Below, piece after piece: positions 33,727 to 42,328 of a stretch of 64,000 nt of DNA. The notes under the pieces were generated by a model. It was given only the letters and a program-made list of their open reading frames with translations, was not told where the DNA came from and searched no databases. The stretch is taken from the NCBI GenBank assembly GCA_036498625.1, contig DASYFD010000034.1, forward strand, positions 1 to 64,000, given 5' to 3'. The position numbers and the translations under genes are program-made. The stretch's first letter is position 1, and every line of letters begins with the position of its first letter. This stretch comes from VAZQ01 sp036498625 (GTDB lineage: Bacteria; Pseudomonadota; Alphaproteobacteria; Rhizobiales; Xanthobacteraceae).

Positions 33727-34121
33727 TGGAGCATCTCGTGAACATCCGGCCCATTCGTAGCGATCAGGATCACCGCGCCGCGCTCGCCGAGATCGACGCC
33801 TGCTGGGGCGCGCAGGAGGGCAGCGACGACGGCGACCGGCTCGACGTGCTGGTCGCGTTGGTCGAGAGCTACGAGGCCAAGCGGTGGCCGATCGAAAGCA
33901 TCGAACGATTCGACCCGATCGACGTGCTCCACTACGCGGTCGAGGAGCTCGGGCACAGCCAGAGCGAGCTGGCGGAGCTGCTGGGATCGCGCTCGCGCGC
34001 GTCGGAAATTCTGACGCGTAGGCGTGCTCTTACAGTAGAGATGATTCACAAGATTAGCGAAGCGTGGAAAATACCAGCTGATCTCCTGGTTCGACCTTAC
34101 AAGATCGAAACAGCGGCATGA
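33726..34121 (+). CDS. higA: HigA family antitoxin
   Basis: A 131-residue antitoxin. An acidic N-terminal part (NIRPIRSDQDHRAALAEID, LVALVESYEAKRWPI) binds the toxin. The C-terminal helix-turn-helix (HSQSELAELLGSRSRASEIL) should bind the palindrome upstream of higB. Toxin-first order is normal for HigBA. A TTG three bases earlier is an alternative start; the ATG overlapping the higB stop is preferred. Confidence 0.9.
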   Translation: MEHLVNIRPIRSDQDHRAALAEIDACWGAQEGSDDGDRLDVLVALVESYEAKRWPIESIERFDPIDVLHYAVEELGHSQSELAELLGSRSRASEILTRRRALTVEMIHKISEAWKIPADLLVRPYKIETAA

Positions 34122-34286
34122 TGGATTCGCGATCTCGTCCGGAGCGATCATGAGCGGCGAGAGCGGCTCGTGCGCGCCCTGATCGAAGGCGAGGAAAGCG
34201 GCCCCAGTGGCCGGACGATGCAGGAAATCATTGCTGCGGCGAAATCCACCGTCGACGATGGCCAGAAGCCGAACCTCATCTCTTGA
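34122..34286 (+). pseudogene. ParD-type antitoxin remnant
   Basis: The frame right after the higA stop reads WIRDLVRSDHERRERLVRA, then LIEGEESGPSG and ends ...KPNLIS. This matches the C-terminal toxin-binding tail of ParD antitoxins (R-x-L-[IV]-R-x-D-xx-R-x-E-R-L...LIEG-ESG). There is no start codon or N-terminal DNA-binding half, and no parE follows. The end overlaps the convergent PEBP-family gene. Confidence 0.6.
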
Positions 34287-34773
34287 ACAGCCCCATGAGG
34301 CTCGCTTTCGCCAGCGTGTTGAAATGCAGATTGAACCCGACGACCGCCGCCGATGTGTCGGCCTTGACGTCGAGCTTGTCGGCACTCACGGCGAACACGG
34401 TGAACAGATAACGGTGCGGATGGTCGCCCGCGGGCGGGCACGGGCCGCCGTAGCCGGGCGCGCCGAAATCGGTGCGCGTCTGCAAAGCGCCCGCCGGCAG
34501 CTTGCCGCCGGCGCTGCCTGCGCCTGGCGCAAGCTCGCTCACCTGCGCCGGGATGTTCACCACCAGCCAGTGCCAGAAGCCGGAACCGGTCGGCGCGTCG
34601 GGGTCGTAGCAGGTGACGGCAAAGCTTTTGGTCCCCGCCGGCGCGCCGGACCACGCGAGATGCGGCGAGGTGTTGCCCCCGGCGCAGCCGAAGCCGAAAT
34701 CAGCCGACAGGATGAAATCCTTCGGCAAATAGTCGCCGTCCTTGAAGCTGGTGCTGGTGATCGAAAACGCCAT
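34276..34773 (-). CDS. YbhB/YbcL family PEBP-like protein
   Basis: A 165-residue phosphatidylethanolamine-binding-protein-fold protein of the bacterial YbhB/YbcL (Raf kinase inhibitor-like) type. Landmarks are SPHLAWSGAPAGTKSFAV, CYDPDAPTGSGFWHW, NDF-type DFGAPGYGGPCPPAGDHPHRY and the C-terminal LMGLFKR. There is no signal peptide, so it is cytoplasmic. The physiological role of this family is unclear. It is a stand-alone gene between the toxin-antitoxin module and the B12 riboswitch. Confidence 0.92.
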   Translation of the reverse strand: MAFSITSTSFKDGDYLPKDFILSADFGFGCAGGNTSPHLAWSGAPAGTKSFAVTCYDPDAPTGSGFWHWLVVNIPAQVSELAPGAGSAGGKLPAGALQTRTDFGAPGYGGPCPPAGDHPHRYLFTVFAVSADKLDVKADTSAAVVGFNLHFNTLAKASLMGLFKR

Positions 34774-34927
34774 CTGCCGTCTCCCTTCGCAAGGGTGTGC
34801 CGCCCTGAATTAAAGCGCAAGCTTGGCTTTCACTCCACGGTCCAAGCATCATGACGATGATCGCGAGCCGCGGTTGACGAATCAGGCGTGGCCGGGTTAT
34901 TCGGGAAATTGAAACTGGCGATTTGCG

Positions 34928-34956
34928 CCGGCGCGGAATTCCGCGTCGGTTTTTTT
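34928..34956 (+). terminator. Strong intrinsic terminator without an obvious gene
   Basis: The arms 34928-34936 (CCGGCGCGG) and 34941-34949 (CCGCGTCGG) form a 9-bp stem with one G-U pair and loop AATT, followed by seven Ts. On the + strand no intact gene precedes it; the nearest + genes are higBA and the ParD remnant, some 640 bases back with an opposing gene between. A short untranslated RNA ending here is possible. Confidence 0.7.
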
Positions 34957-35210
34957 GTGCGCATCGCGCGCGATGCAGTCCCGTGGTGGGTCATAAGCAT
35001 TCCTTCGACCACTGCGCGGCCTGCATAGCTCCAGCGTCCCTGGGCAGCGGTTTATTGTTTCCGGATTGTATTTTCAATGATCGGGCGCCCGGAGCCATGC
35101 GTTCTTGTGTGCGCGTTCGGCAGCACCTGGGCGTTTCCGAGATCTGAATCAATGTCGGCGTCCTGTCTCGGCCTCCTCTCGAGGCCCGCGGGGATGGAAT
35201 CCCGTCTGCA

Positions 35211-35240
35211 TTGACAAGGCGCGCCGGAGGGCCGTTAAGT
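35211..35240 (+). promoter_or_regulatory. Promoter of the riboswitch-cob transcript
   Basis: A perfect -35 TTGACA at 35211-35216 is followed after 17-18 bases by GTTAAGT, a degenerate -10. The predicted start near 35247 falls right at the first base pair of the B12 aptamer, which supports the assignment. Confidence 0.55.
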
Positions 35241-35249
35241 GGCCGCGAT

Positions 35250-35432
35250 CGACGGTCTCTCACGTGAGAGCGAACAGGGAATGCGGTGTGGAACGGGGAA
35301 CATGAGTTCCCAGGTTCCGATTCCGCAGCTGCCCCCGCAACTGTAAGCGGCGAGCCCGAACCACAAGCCACTGGGACATCCCCGGGAAGGCGGTGACGGG
35401 CGGTGACCCGCGAGCCAGGAGACCTGCCGTCG
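35250..35432 (+). promoter_or_regulatory. Cobalamin (B12) riboswitch
   Basis: The closing stem P1 pairs CGACGG (35250-35255) with CCGTCG (35427-35432). Inside lie the CAGGGAATGCGGTG segment (35275-35288), the conserved core GCTGCCCCCGCAACTGTAAG starting at 35328, and the B12 box AGCCAGGAGACCTGCC (35413-35428). A self-complementary CTCTCACGTGAGAG stem is also inside. The switch precedes the DUF1636-cobW-cobN-cobG-cobH-cobI-cobJ run and should lower its expression when cobalamin is plentiful. A GACTC/GAGTC stem (35495-35499 with 35511-35515) near the next ribosome site hints at translational control. Confidence 0.95.
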
Positions 35433-35521
35433 ATTCGGTCGTGAGCCGGGCGGGGTGCCTCGGCGCTGGGTCGATTCGCATCCTGCACCCATGGGACTCG
35501 TGTCCCCGCGGAGTCGCACGG

Positions 35522-35944
35522 GTGACGTTCAGCGATAGCGAAAACAGCAACCGTCCGGATGTGAGCGCGTCGGCCGACGTCGCCACCATCTATGTGTGCG
35601 TCACCTGCCGGGGTCCGGGCGGGCTTGCGATCGATCCTTTGCCGGGCGCGCTGCTGGCGGCCGCGACCGCACGCACGGCGGTCGGCACCGGCATCGCGGT
35701 GCGGCCGATCCGCTGCCTCGCCAATTGCTCGCGCGGCCCCAGCGCCGCCATGCGGGCGAACGGCTCCTGGACCTATATTTTCGGCGGGCTCGATGCCAAC
35801 TGCGCGCCCGCCCTGGTGGCGGGCGCTCGCATGCTGGCCGACGCACTCGACGGCATTTTGCCCTGGCGCGGCCGCCCGGACGTGCTCAAGCGCGGGCTCT
35901 GCGCCCGCACGCCCCCGCTCGATTTCAAAGAGACGCCCGAATGA
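35522..35944 (+). CDS. DUF1636 metal-binding protein of the cobalamin locus
   Basis: A 140-residue protein with the DUF1636 pattern: TIYVCVTCRGPGG near residue 25, then VRPIRCLANCSRGPSAAM, giving a CxxC plus CxxxC set like thioredoxin-fold [2Fe-2S] ferredoxins. The family typically sits next to cobW in B12 clusters; a role in metal or electron supply to corrin synthesis is inferred. The GTG start is chosen for the GGAG eight bases upstream. Its stop overlaps the cobW ATG. Confidence 0.82.
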   Translation: MTFSDSENSNRPDVSASADVATIYVCVTCRGPGGLAIDPLPGALLAAATARTAVGTGIAVRPIRCLANCSRGPSAAMRANGSWTYIFGGLDANCAPALVAGARMLADALDGILPWRGRPDVLKRGLCARTPPLDFKETPE

Positions 35945-36972
35945 ATGTTTCGCTCAAGCGCGTGCCCTGCACGATCGTCACCGGCTTCCTGGGCGCCGGC
36001 AAGACGACCCTCATCCGCCATGTGCTCGCCAATCCGCAGGGCAGGAAGCTCGCCGTGATTGTCAACGAGTTCGGCGATGTCGGGGTCGACGGCGAGCTCA
36101 TCAAGGGCTGCGGCGATGCCTTTTGTCCGGAGGAAAACATCGTCGAGCTCGCCAATGGCTGCTTGTGCTGCACGGTCGCCGACGAGTTCATCCCGGCGCT
36201 CGACACCATCCTGGCGCGCGCGCCTGATCACATCGTGATCGAGACCTCGGGTCTCGCGCTGCCCAAGCCGCTCGTGCAGGCCTTTCTGTGGCCCGCGATC
36301 CGCAACCGGGTGACGGTCGATGGCGTCATCGCGGTGGTGGACGGGTTGGCGCTCGCCGAGGGCCGCGTCGCCGCCGACCTCGAGGCGCTGGCGCGCCAGC
36401 GCGCCGCCGACAATGCGCTCGAGCACGACAATCCGATCGAGGAAGTGTTCGAGGACCAGGTCGCCTGCGCCGATCTGGTGGTGCTCAACAAGCGCGATCT
36501 GCTCGATGCCGCCGGTATCGACCGCGCCATGGCGGCGATCGCGGGCGTGCTGCCGCCCGCCGTCAAGGTGCTGATGGCGAGCAGCGGCCGGGTCGATCCG
36601 GCCACGCTGCTCGGCCTCGCGCTCGGCAGCGAGGACGATATCGAGAACCGCCGCACCTGGCACGACCAGGAAGCGGCCCACGACCACGACGATTTCGACA
36701 GCTTCGTGGTGGCGCTGCCCGAGATCGCGGATGCGGCCGCATTGGCGGCGCGGGTCGGGGCGCTGCCGGAGCAGTTCGACGTGCTGCGCGTGAAGGGTTT
36801 CGCGGCGGTCGCCGGCAAGCCCCTGCGGCTCCTGGTGCAGGCGGTCGGCACGCGGGTCAGCCATCAATACGATCGGCCCTGGCACGCGAGCGAAGCCCGC
36901 AGAGGCGCCCTGGTGGTGATCGGCCGCAAGGGCTTCGACCGCGCCGCGGTCGTGCGCACATTGCTCGGGTGA
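35941..36972 (+). CDS. cobW: CobW, G3E-family metallochaperone GTPase
   Basis: A 343-residue GTPase presumed to deliver cobalt to the CobNST chelatase. Walker A GFLGAGKTT is near residue 15, the metal site is NGCLCCTV, the G-motif is NKRDL, and a His/Asp stretch (HDQEAAHDHDDFD) precedes the CobW C-terminal domain. It is coupled by overlap to the DUF1636 gene and followed four bases later by cobN. Expression is governed by the upstream riboswitch. Confidence 0.95.
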   Translation: MNVSLKRVPCTIVTGFLGAGKTTLIRHVLANPQGRKLAVIVNEFGDVGVDGELIKGCGDAFCPEENIVELANGCLCCTVADEFIPALDTILARAPDHIVIETSGLALPKPLVQAFLWPAIRNRVTVDGVIAVVDGLALAEGRVAADLEALARQRAADNALEHDNPIEEVFEDQVACADLVVLNKRDLLDAAGIDRAMAAIAGVLPPAVKVLMASSGRVDPATLLGLALGSEDDIENRRTWHDQEAAHDHDDFDSFVVALPEIADAAALAARVGALPEQFDVLRVKGFAAVAGKPLRLLVQAVGTRVSHQYDRPWHASEARRGALVVIGRKGFDRAAVVRTLLG

Positions 36973-36976
36973 TTCC

Positions 36977-39900
36977 ATGCACCTCTTGACCACATCCTCC
37001 ACCGCGCTGGACGATCTGGTCGAGCCGATCGATCTCGGCCAGCCGCCCGGCGACCTGGTGGTGCTGTCGTTCGCCGACAGCGACCTCGCCGGCATCGCGG
37101 CCGCCTGGGCGCTGGAGCGCGACGTGCTGCCGAGCATGCGGCTCGCGCATATGCGCGATCTGCGCCATCCCATGTCGGTCGACCTGTGGATCGAGCGCGT
37201 GGGCGCCCACGCCAAGGTGATCCTGGTTCGCCTGCTCGGCGGTCTCGACTGGTGGCGCTACGGGATCGAGCGGCTGTCGGTCCTGGCGCGCGAGCGTGGC
37301 ATTGCGCTCGCAGTGCTGCCCGGCGAGGACCGCGACGATCCGCGCCTGGCTGCTGCCTCCACGCTGGCGCAACGCGAGCTCGACACTTTGCTTGCCTTCT
37401 TCCGCGAAGGCGGACGCGAGAACCTGCGCGCCTTGTTGCGCCGGCTCGCCGGTCATGCCGGCCGTGCGCTCGATTGCGGGCCGCCGCAGCCGGTGCCGCG
37501 CGTGGCCGGATATCTGATGCGCGAAGGCGCCGTTTCGCTCGAAGCACTCATCGCGACGCTCGCCCCCGGCGCCCCGGTGGTACCGATCGTGTTCTACCGC
37601 GCGCTGCTGCTCGCCGCCGACACCGCGCCGATCGATGCGCTGTGCGCGGCGCTATCGGCGCGCGGCCTGGCGCCGGCGCCGCTGTTCGTCACCCGCCTCA
37701 AGGATCCGGATGCCGCAAGCTTCATGATCGATTCATTGGCGCGGCTCGATCCCGCCGCGATCGTCTGCACCACCGCATTCGCAGCCGGGGGCAATCCGGG
37801 CGAGCCAACACCCCTCGATGGGCCGGACGTGCCGGTGCTGCAGACCGTCATCGCCTCCACCAAACGCACGGCCTGGTGCGACAGCCCGCGCGGCCTCGGC
37901 GCCTCCGATCTCGCCATGAATATCGTCTTGCCGGAGCTCGACGGCCGCATTCTGGCCGGCGCCATCTCGTTCAAGCATCCGTTGCCGGCCCATGCCGGGC
38001 TCGCCTTCACGGCGCTGGTCAACCAGCCGGAGCCCGACCGCATCGACCGGGTGGCGGACCGGGTGGCGGCGCTGGTGCGCTTGCGCACGACGCCGCGCCA
38101 TGCGCGACGCATCGCGATCCTGATGCCGGATTATCCGGGCGCGCCAGGGCGCACCGGCTATGCGGTCGGCCTCGACGTGCCGGCGAGCGTGGCCGCGCTG
38201 CTGGCCGATCTGGCTGGCGCCGGCTATGCGGTCGGCGAGGTGCCAAGCGCCCGGCTGTTGCTTGATGAGGTGAGCGGCGCGCGCGCCGATGCGACACTAC
38301 CGCTTGCAGACTACGCGCGAATGTTGGCGGAGCTGCCGGCCGAAATCGCGGAACGCATCAACCAGGCTTGGGGCGAACCCGCGGCCGACCCCGATGTCGG
38401 CGCTGGCGCATTCCGGTTCCGCGCGCGGAGTTTCGGCAATATCACGGTGGCATTGCCGCCCGATCGCGGCCGCGCCAGCGATCGCCGCGCCACCTATCAC
38501 GATCCAGCGTTGCCGCCGCGCCATGCGCTGCTCGCCTTCGGGCTTTGGCTGCAACATGCCCGCAAGGTCGATGCCCTCGTCCATATGGGGGCCCACGGCA
38601 CGCCAGAATGGTTGCCCGGCAAGGCGGTGGCGCTGACGGCGGCCTGCTTCCCTGAAGCCGTGCTGGGCGCGCTCCCCGTGTTCTACCCGTTCATCGTCAG
38701 CAATCCGGGCGAGGCCGCGCAGGCCAAACGCCGCATCGCCGGCGTCACCATCGGCCACCTGCCGCCGCCGCTGGTCGATGGTGAGCTCACCGGCGCCGCG
38801 CGGGATTTGGAACGGCTGGTCGATGAATACGCGCAGGCCGATGGCCTCGATCCACGGCGCCGGCAGCGCCTGGCCGCCCTGATCGTGGAAATCGCACAAC
38901 GCAGCGGGCTCGCCGGCGAAGCCGGCATCGATCGCGCCACCGGCCCCGACGAAGCCCTCAAGCGCATCGATGCCTGGCTCTGTGATCTAAAAGATCTGGC
39001 CATCAAGGACGGCCTGCACATTTATGGGCGCGTGCCAGGTGGACGCATGCCATCCCCCAGCAACGCGGCGCACCACCTCCCCCTGCAAGGGGGAGGTGAA
39101 GAATCCGCTGCTGCAGAACGCACCGCCCTCCTCGCCGCCCTCGACGGCCGGCGCGTCGCGCCCGGTCCGGCTGGCGCGCCCACGCGCGGGCGGCGCGACG
39201 TGCTGCCGACCGGACGCAATCTCTACACCGCCGATCCCCGCATGCTGCCGACCCAAACCGCCATGGATCTGGGCGCGCTCGCGGCCGACGAGGTGATCCG
39301 CGGGCATCTGCAGACCCATGGCGAGATGCCGCGCGCCCTGGTGGTCGATCTGTGGGGCAGCGCGACGCTGCGCACCGGCGGCGAGGAGATCGCCCAGAGC
39401 CTCGCCTATCTGGGCTGCCGGCCGACCTGGGATCATGGCACCGGCCGGGTCACCGGCATCGAGGTGCTGCCGCTCGCCAGCATCGGGCGTGCCCGCATCG
39501 ACGTCACCTGGCGCATCTCCGGATTGTTCCGCGATCTCTTTCCGGCGCAGATCGCGCTCCTCGATGCGGCCGTGCAGGCGGTGGCCGGGCGCGAGGAACC
39601 CGACGAGGACAATCCGCTGGTCGCGGCGCGCCGGGCAGACTCGCGTGACGGCGGTCTGGCACGCATTTTCGGGACCGCACCGGGCGCCTACGGGGCCGGC
39701 GTCGACGACCTGATCGGGCGCGACGCCGACCAGGCGCAGATCGCAACCGCCTATCTGGATGCTGGTTCCCATTCCTACGGGGGCGCGCTCGGCGACGGCG
39801 AAGCATCGCCGGGCGCCTTCGCGCAGCGCGTGGCGGGCGCCGATCTGCTGGTGCATCCCGGCGATGATCCGGGCCGCGATCTGCTGGAAGGCTCCGAGGA

Positions 39901-40357
39901 TGTCTCCTTCGTGGGCGGCTTTGCGGCCGCCGCCGCCGCGCTCGGCCGCGCGCCCGACCTGGTTATGCTCGACCTCACCGATCCGCAGCGCCCGCGCGCG
40001 CGGCCGCTGGCGGCGGCACTCGCCCGTATCGTGCGGGCGCGCGCCGTGAGCCCGCGCTTCATCGAAGGCCAGATGCGTCACGGCGCCCGCGGCGCTGCCG
40101 AGCTGGCCGAGACCGTCGATCGCCTGGCGGATTTTGTGCAGACCACCAATGCGGTGCCGAGCGAGCTGTTCGATCTCGTGCACGAGGCCTATCTGGCGGA
40201 CCCGCGCGTGCGTGCATTTCTGCTGCGCGAGAATCCGGCGGCGGCGGGTGCCATTGCGGATCGCCTCGATGGCCTGCGCCGGCGCGGGCTGTGGCATCCA
40301 CGCCGCAACGACATCGACGCGGACCTCAAAGCACTGCGGGCGGAGGCACACGCATGA
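36977..40357 (+). CDS. cobN: Cobaltochelatase large subunit CobN
   Basis: A 1126-residue protein that binds hydrogenobyrinic a,c-diamide and inserts cobalt with the CobS-CobT ATPase pair. Conserved CobN/magnesium-chelatase-H blocks include HMGAHGTPEWLPGKAVAL, NPGEAAQAKRR and GNL-type segments such as DRVADFVQ near the end. It is shorter than the roughly 1275 residues of P. denitrificans CobN. A palindromic hairpin lies in frame around residue 700, adding HHLPLQGGGEE-type sequence. CobS and CobT chelatase subunits are not in the window. The stop overlaps cobG (ATGA). Confidence 0.95.
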   Translation: MHLLTTSSTALDDLVEPIDLGQPPGDLVVLSFADSDLAGIAAAWALERDVLPSMRLAHMRDLRHPMSVDLWIERVGAHAKVILVRLLGGLDWWRYGIERLSVLARERGIALAVLPGEDRDDPRLAAASTLAQRELDTLLAFFREGGRENLRALLRRLAGHAGRALDCGPPQPVPRVAGYLMREGAVSLEALIATLAPGAPVVPIVFYRALLLAADTAPIDALCAALSARGLAPAPLFVTRLKDPDAASFMIDSLARLDPAAIVCTTAFAAGGNPGEPTPLDGPDVPVLQTVIASTKRTAWCDSPRGLGASDLAMNIVLPELDGRILAGAISFKHPLPAHAGLAFTALVNQPEPDRIDRVADRVAALVRLRTTPRHARRIAILMPDYPGAPGRTGYAVGLDVPASVAALLADLAGAGYAVGEVPSARLLLDEVSGARADATLPLADYARMLAELPAEIAERINQAWGEPAADPDVGAGAFRFRARSFGNITVALPPDRGRASDRRATYHDPALPPRHALLAFGLWLQHARKVDALVHMGAHGTPEWLPGKAVALTAACFPEAVLGALPVFYPFIVSNPGEAAQAKRRIAGVTIGHLPPPLVDGELTGAARDLERLVDEYAQADGLDPRRRQRLAALIVEIAQRSGLAGEAGIDRATGPDEALKRIDAWLCDLKDLAIKDGLHIYGRVPGGRMPSPSNAAHHLPLQGGGEESAAAERTALLAALDGRRVAPGPAGAPTRGRRDVLPTGRNLYTADPRMLPTQTAMDLGALAADEVIRGHLQTHGEMPRALVVDLWGSATLRTGGEEIAQSLAYLGCRPTWDHGTGRVTGIEVLPLASIGRARIDVTWRISGLFRDLFPAQIALLDAAVQAVAGREEPDEDNPLVAARRADSRDGGLARIFGTAPGAYGAGVDDLIGRDADQAQIATAYLDAGSHSYGGALGDGEASPGAFAQRVAGADLLVHPGDDPGRDLLEGSEDVSFVGGFAAAAAALGRAPDLVMLDLTDPQRPRARPLAAALARIVRARAVSPRFIEGQMRHGARGAAELAETVDRLADFVQTTNAVPSELFDLVHEAYLADPRVRAFLLRENPAAAGAIADRLDGLRRRGLWHPRRNDIDADLKALRAEAHA
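39074..39098. repeat. Intragenic palindromic hairpin in cobN
   Basis: CACCTCCCCCT (39074-39084) and AGGGGGAGGTG (39088-39098) are perfect complements around loop GCA. It is translated in frame as part of HLPLQGGGE. This hairpin type is normally intergenic in Hyphomicrobiales, and a sister copy lies within cobB. Confidence 0.85.
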
Positions 40358-41700
40358 ACGCGATCGTGAGCCCTCGCCGCCGCGGTGCCTGCCCGGGCCT
40401 GACGGCCCCGATGCAAACCGGCGACGGTTTGCTGGTGCGGCTCTTGAGCAGCACCACCATCGGGCTCGATGCCGCCGCGGCCCTGTGCGCGGCCGCACGC
40501 CGTCACGGTAACGGCATCATCGAGATCACGGCACGTGGCAGCATCCAGATCCGCGGCCTGACCGCAGCTTCGGCGCCGGCTTTCGCCGACACGGTGGCGG
40601 CGCTGCGCATCGATGCGGGCGACGGCGTTCCGATACTCACCGACCCGCTCGCCGGCTTGGAGCCCCACCAAACAATCGATGCTCATGGCCTCGCCGCCGC
40701 GTTGCGCCAGCGACTCGCCGCCTCCTCCTTCGCCGCCATGCTGGGGCCGAAAGTCTCCGTCGTCATCGATGCCGGTACCGATCTCCATCTCGATGCCGTG
40801 CGGGCCGACATCCGGCTGCGGGCCTGCTCCGCCGGCTGGCATGTCGGGCTCGGCGGCGATGCGGCGAGCGCGACGCCAATCGGCGTGGTCGCGCCGGCGG
40901 ACGCGGCCGAGTCGGTGGCGCGGCTCCTGGAAACCATGGCGCAGCACGGGCCGCAGGCGCGCGCCCACGATCTCATCCGGCGTCATGGACCAGATGTGTT
41001 CCGCGCTGTGGTCGCGGAGCGGTTGATCGACACGGCCGGCCCGGCGCCGCGGCCGCGGTCGGAGCCGATCGGCACCCATCCGTTGCGCGACGAACGCCTG
41101 GGGCTCGGCATCGGTCTTGCCTTCGGGCATGCGGACGCCGATGCATTCGAGAGCCTGATCGAAGCCGCCCGGCGCGCCGGCGTGCTCGGGCTGCGCACGG
41201 CGCCCGGACGCGCGCTCCTGATCATCGGCGTCACGTCCGAGACCGCGCCGGCACTCGCCGCCCGGGCGGAAAACCTCGGCTTCATCACGCAACGTGACGA
41301 TCCACGCCGCAACGTGGTGGCTTGCGCCGGCGCGCCGATTTGCGCGTCAGCGGAAATTCCGGCGCGCGCGCTCGCGCCGCAGATCAGCAGCGCGGCAGCG
41401 GGCCTCCTCGACGGTTCGCTGACGGTCCACCTGTCGGGTTGCCCCAAGGGCTGCGCGCATCCGGGCACGGCGGCGCTCACGATCGTGGGTAAGCCGAACG
41501 GCTGCGGTCTCGTTGCGGACGGCTGCGCCCGCGATCAGCCGGCCGCCACCACGGCGGCGGCTGCGGTGACTTCCGCCCTGGAGCGCATCGCCCGCGAGGT
41601 CGCGCGCGTGGGCCGGCCGGGCGAGACCTCCGCCGACACGCTGCGGCGTCTGGGCGGCGCGCATCTCGCCGAGATTTTCGGAGCGATCCGCCATGGCTGA
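40354..41700 (+). CDS. cobG: Precorrin-3B synthase CobG
   Basis: A 448-residue oxygen-dependent enzyme of the sirohaem/[4Fe-4S] nitrite-sulfite-reductase fold that converts precorrin-3A to 3B. Seen: a ferredoxin-like half-domain with ITARGSIQIRGL, and the cluster cysteines in CAGAPICASAEIPA and LSGCPKGCAHPG. Its presence marks the aerobic corrin pathway. It overlaps cobN upstream by four bases and cobH downstream by eight. Confidence 0.93.
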   Translation: MNAIVSPRRRGACPGLTAPMQTGDGLLVRLLSSTTIGLDAAAALCAAARRHGNGIIEITARGSIQIRGLTAASAPAFADTVAALRIDAGDGVPILTDPLAGLEPHQTIDAHGLAAALRQRLAASSFAAMLGPKVSVVIDAGTDLHLDAVRADIRLRACSAGWHVGLGGDAASATPIGVVAPADAAESVARLLETMAQHGPQARAHDLIRRHGPDVFRAVVAERLIDTAGPAPRPRSEPIGTHPLRDERLGLGIGLAFGHADADAFESLIEAARRAGVLGLRTAPGRALLIIGVTSETAPALAARAENLGFITQRDDPRRNVVACAGAPICASAEIPARALAPQISSAAAGLLDGSLTVHLSGCPKGCAHPGTAALTIVGKPNGCGLVADGCARDQPAATTAAAAVTSALERIAREVARVGRPGETSADTLRRLGGAHLAEIFGAIRHG

Positions 41701-42328
41701 GCCGCAAGCCTATCTGCGCGACGGTGCCGCCATCTACGAGCGGTCGTTCGCCATCATCCGGGCAGAAGCCGACTTGTCGGCCTTCTCGCCGGAGGAAGCC
41801 GACATCGTGGTGCGCATGATCCATGCCTGCGGTCTGGTGGAAGCAGCGCGGCACATCGGTTTCGGCGGCGATCTGGTGGGCGCGGCGCGACGCGCGCTCT
41901 TAGCCGGCGCCCCGATCCTGTGCGATGCCGAGATGGTGGCGCACGGCGTGACACGGGCGCGGCTGCCGGCCCGCAACGAGGTCGTCTGCACGCTGCGCGA
42001 TGCGCGCGTGCCGGCGATTGCGGAGCAGCGCGCCACGACCCGATCGGCCGCCGCCCTGGAGCTGTGGGGCGAGCGGCTGGGCGGTGCCGTGGTGGCGATC
42101 GGCAACGCGCCGACCGCCTTGTTCCGCCTCATCGAGTTGCTGGCCGAGGACGCCCCCAAGCCGGCCGCCATCATCGGGGTTCCGGTCGGCTTCGTGGGGG
42201 CAGCCGAGTCCAAGGCGGCGCTCGCCGCCGATCCGCACGGCGTGCCGTTCCTTGTGGTGCGCGGCCGCATGGGCGGCAGCGCCATGGCGGCGGCCGCCAT
42301 CAATGCGCTGGCGAGGACGGGTCTGTGA
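41693..42328 (+). CDS. cobH: Precorrin-8X methylmutase CobH
   Basis: A 211-residue enzyme moving the C-11 methyl group to C-12, yielding hydrogenobyrinate. Landmarks are YERSFAIIRAEADLS, VVRMIHACGLV with the catalytic His region, CDAEMVAHGV and the C-terminal PVGFVGAAESKAAL and RGRMGGSAMAAAAINAL. It overlaps cobG and is followed by cobI through a GTGA junction. Confidence 0.95.
   Translation: MAEPQAYLRDGAAIYERSFAIIRAEADLSAFSPEEADIVVRMIHACGLVEAARHIGFGGDLVGAARRALLAGAPILCDAEMVAHGVTRARLPARNEVVCTLRDARVPAIAEQRATTRSAAALELWGERLGGAVVAIGNAPTALFRLIELLAEDAPKPAAIIGVPVGFVGAAESKAALAADPHGVPFLVVRGRMGGSAMAAAAINALARTGL

Larger units (their letters stand above)
34774..35249. other. Non-coding spacer between PEBP gene and riboswitch
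   Basis: There are 476 bases with no convincing ORF on either strand. It contains a strong + strand terminator (34928-34956) and the promoter of the riboswitch transcript near its end. The remainder shows nothing I can interpret. Confidence 0.6.

Noticed and set aside
35105..35305. Short + ORFs over the riboswitch region
   Set aside because: The conserved aptamer explains the sequence; the ORFs lack ribosome sites.
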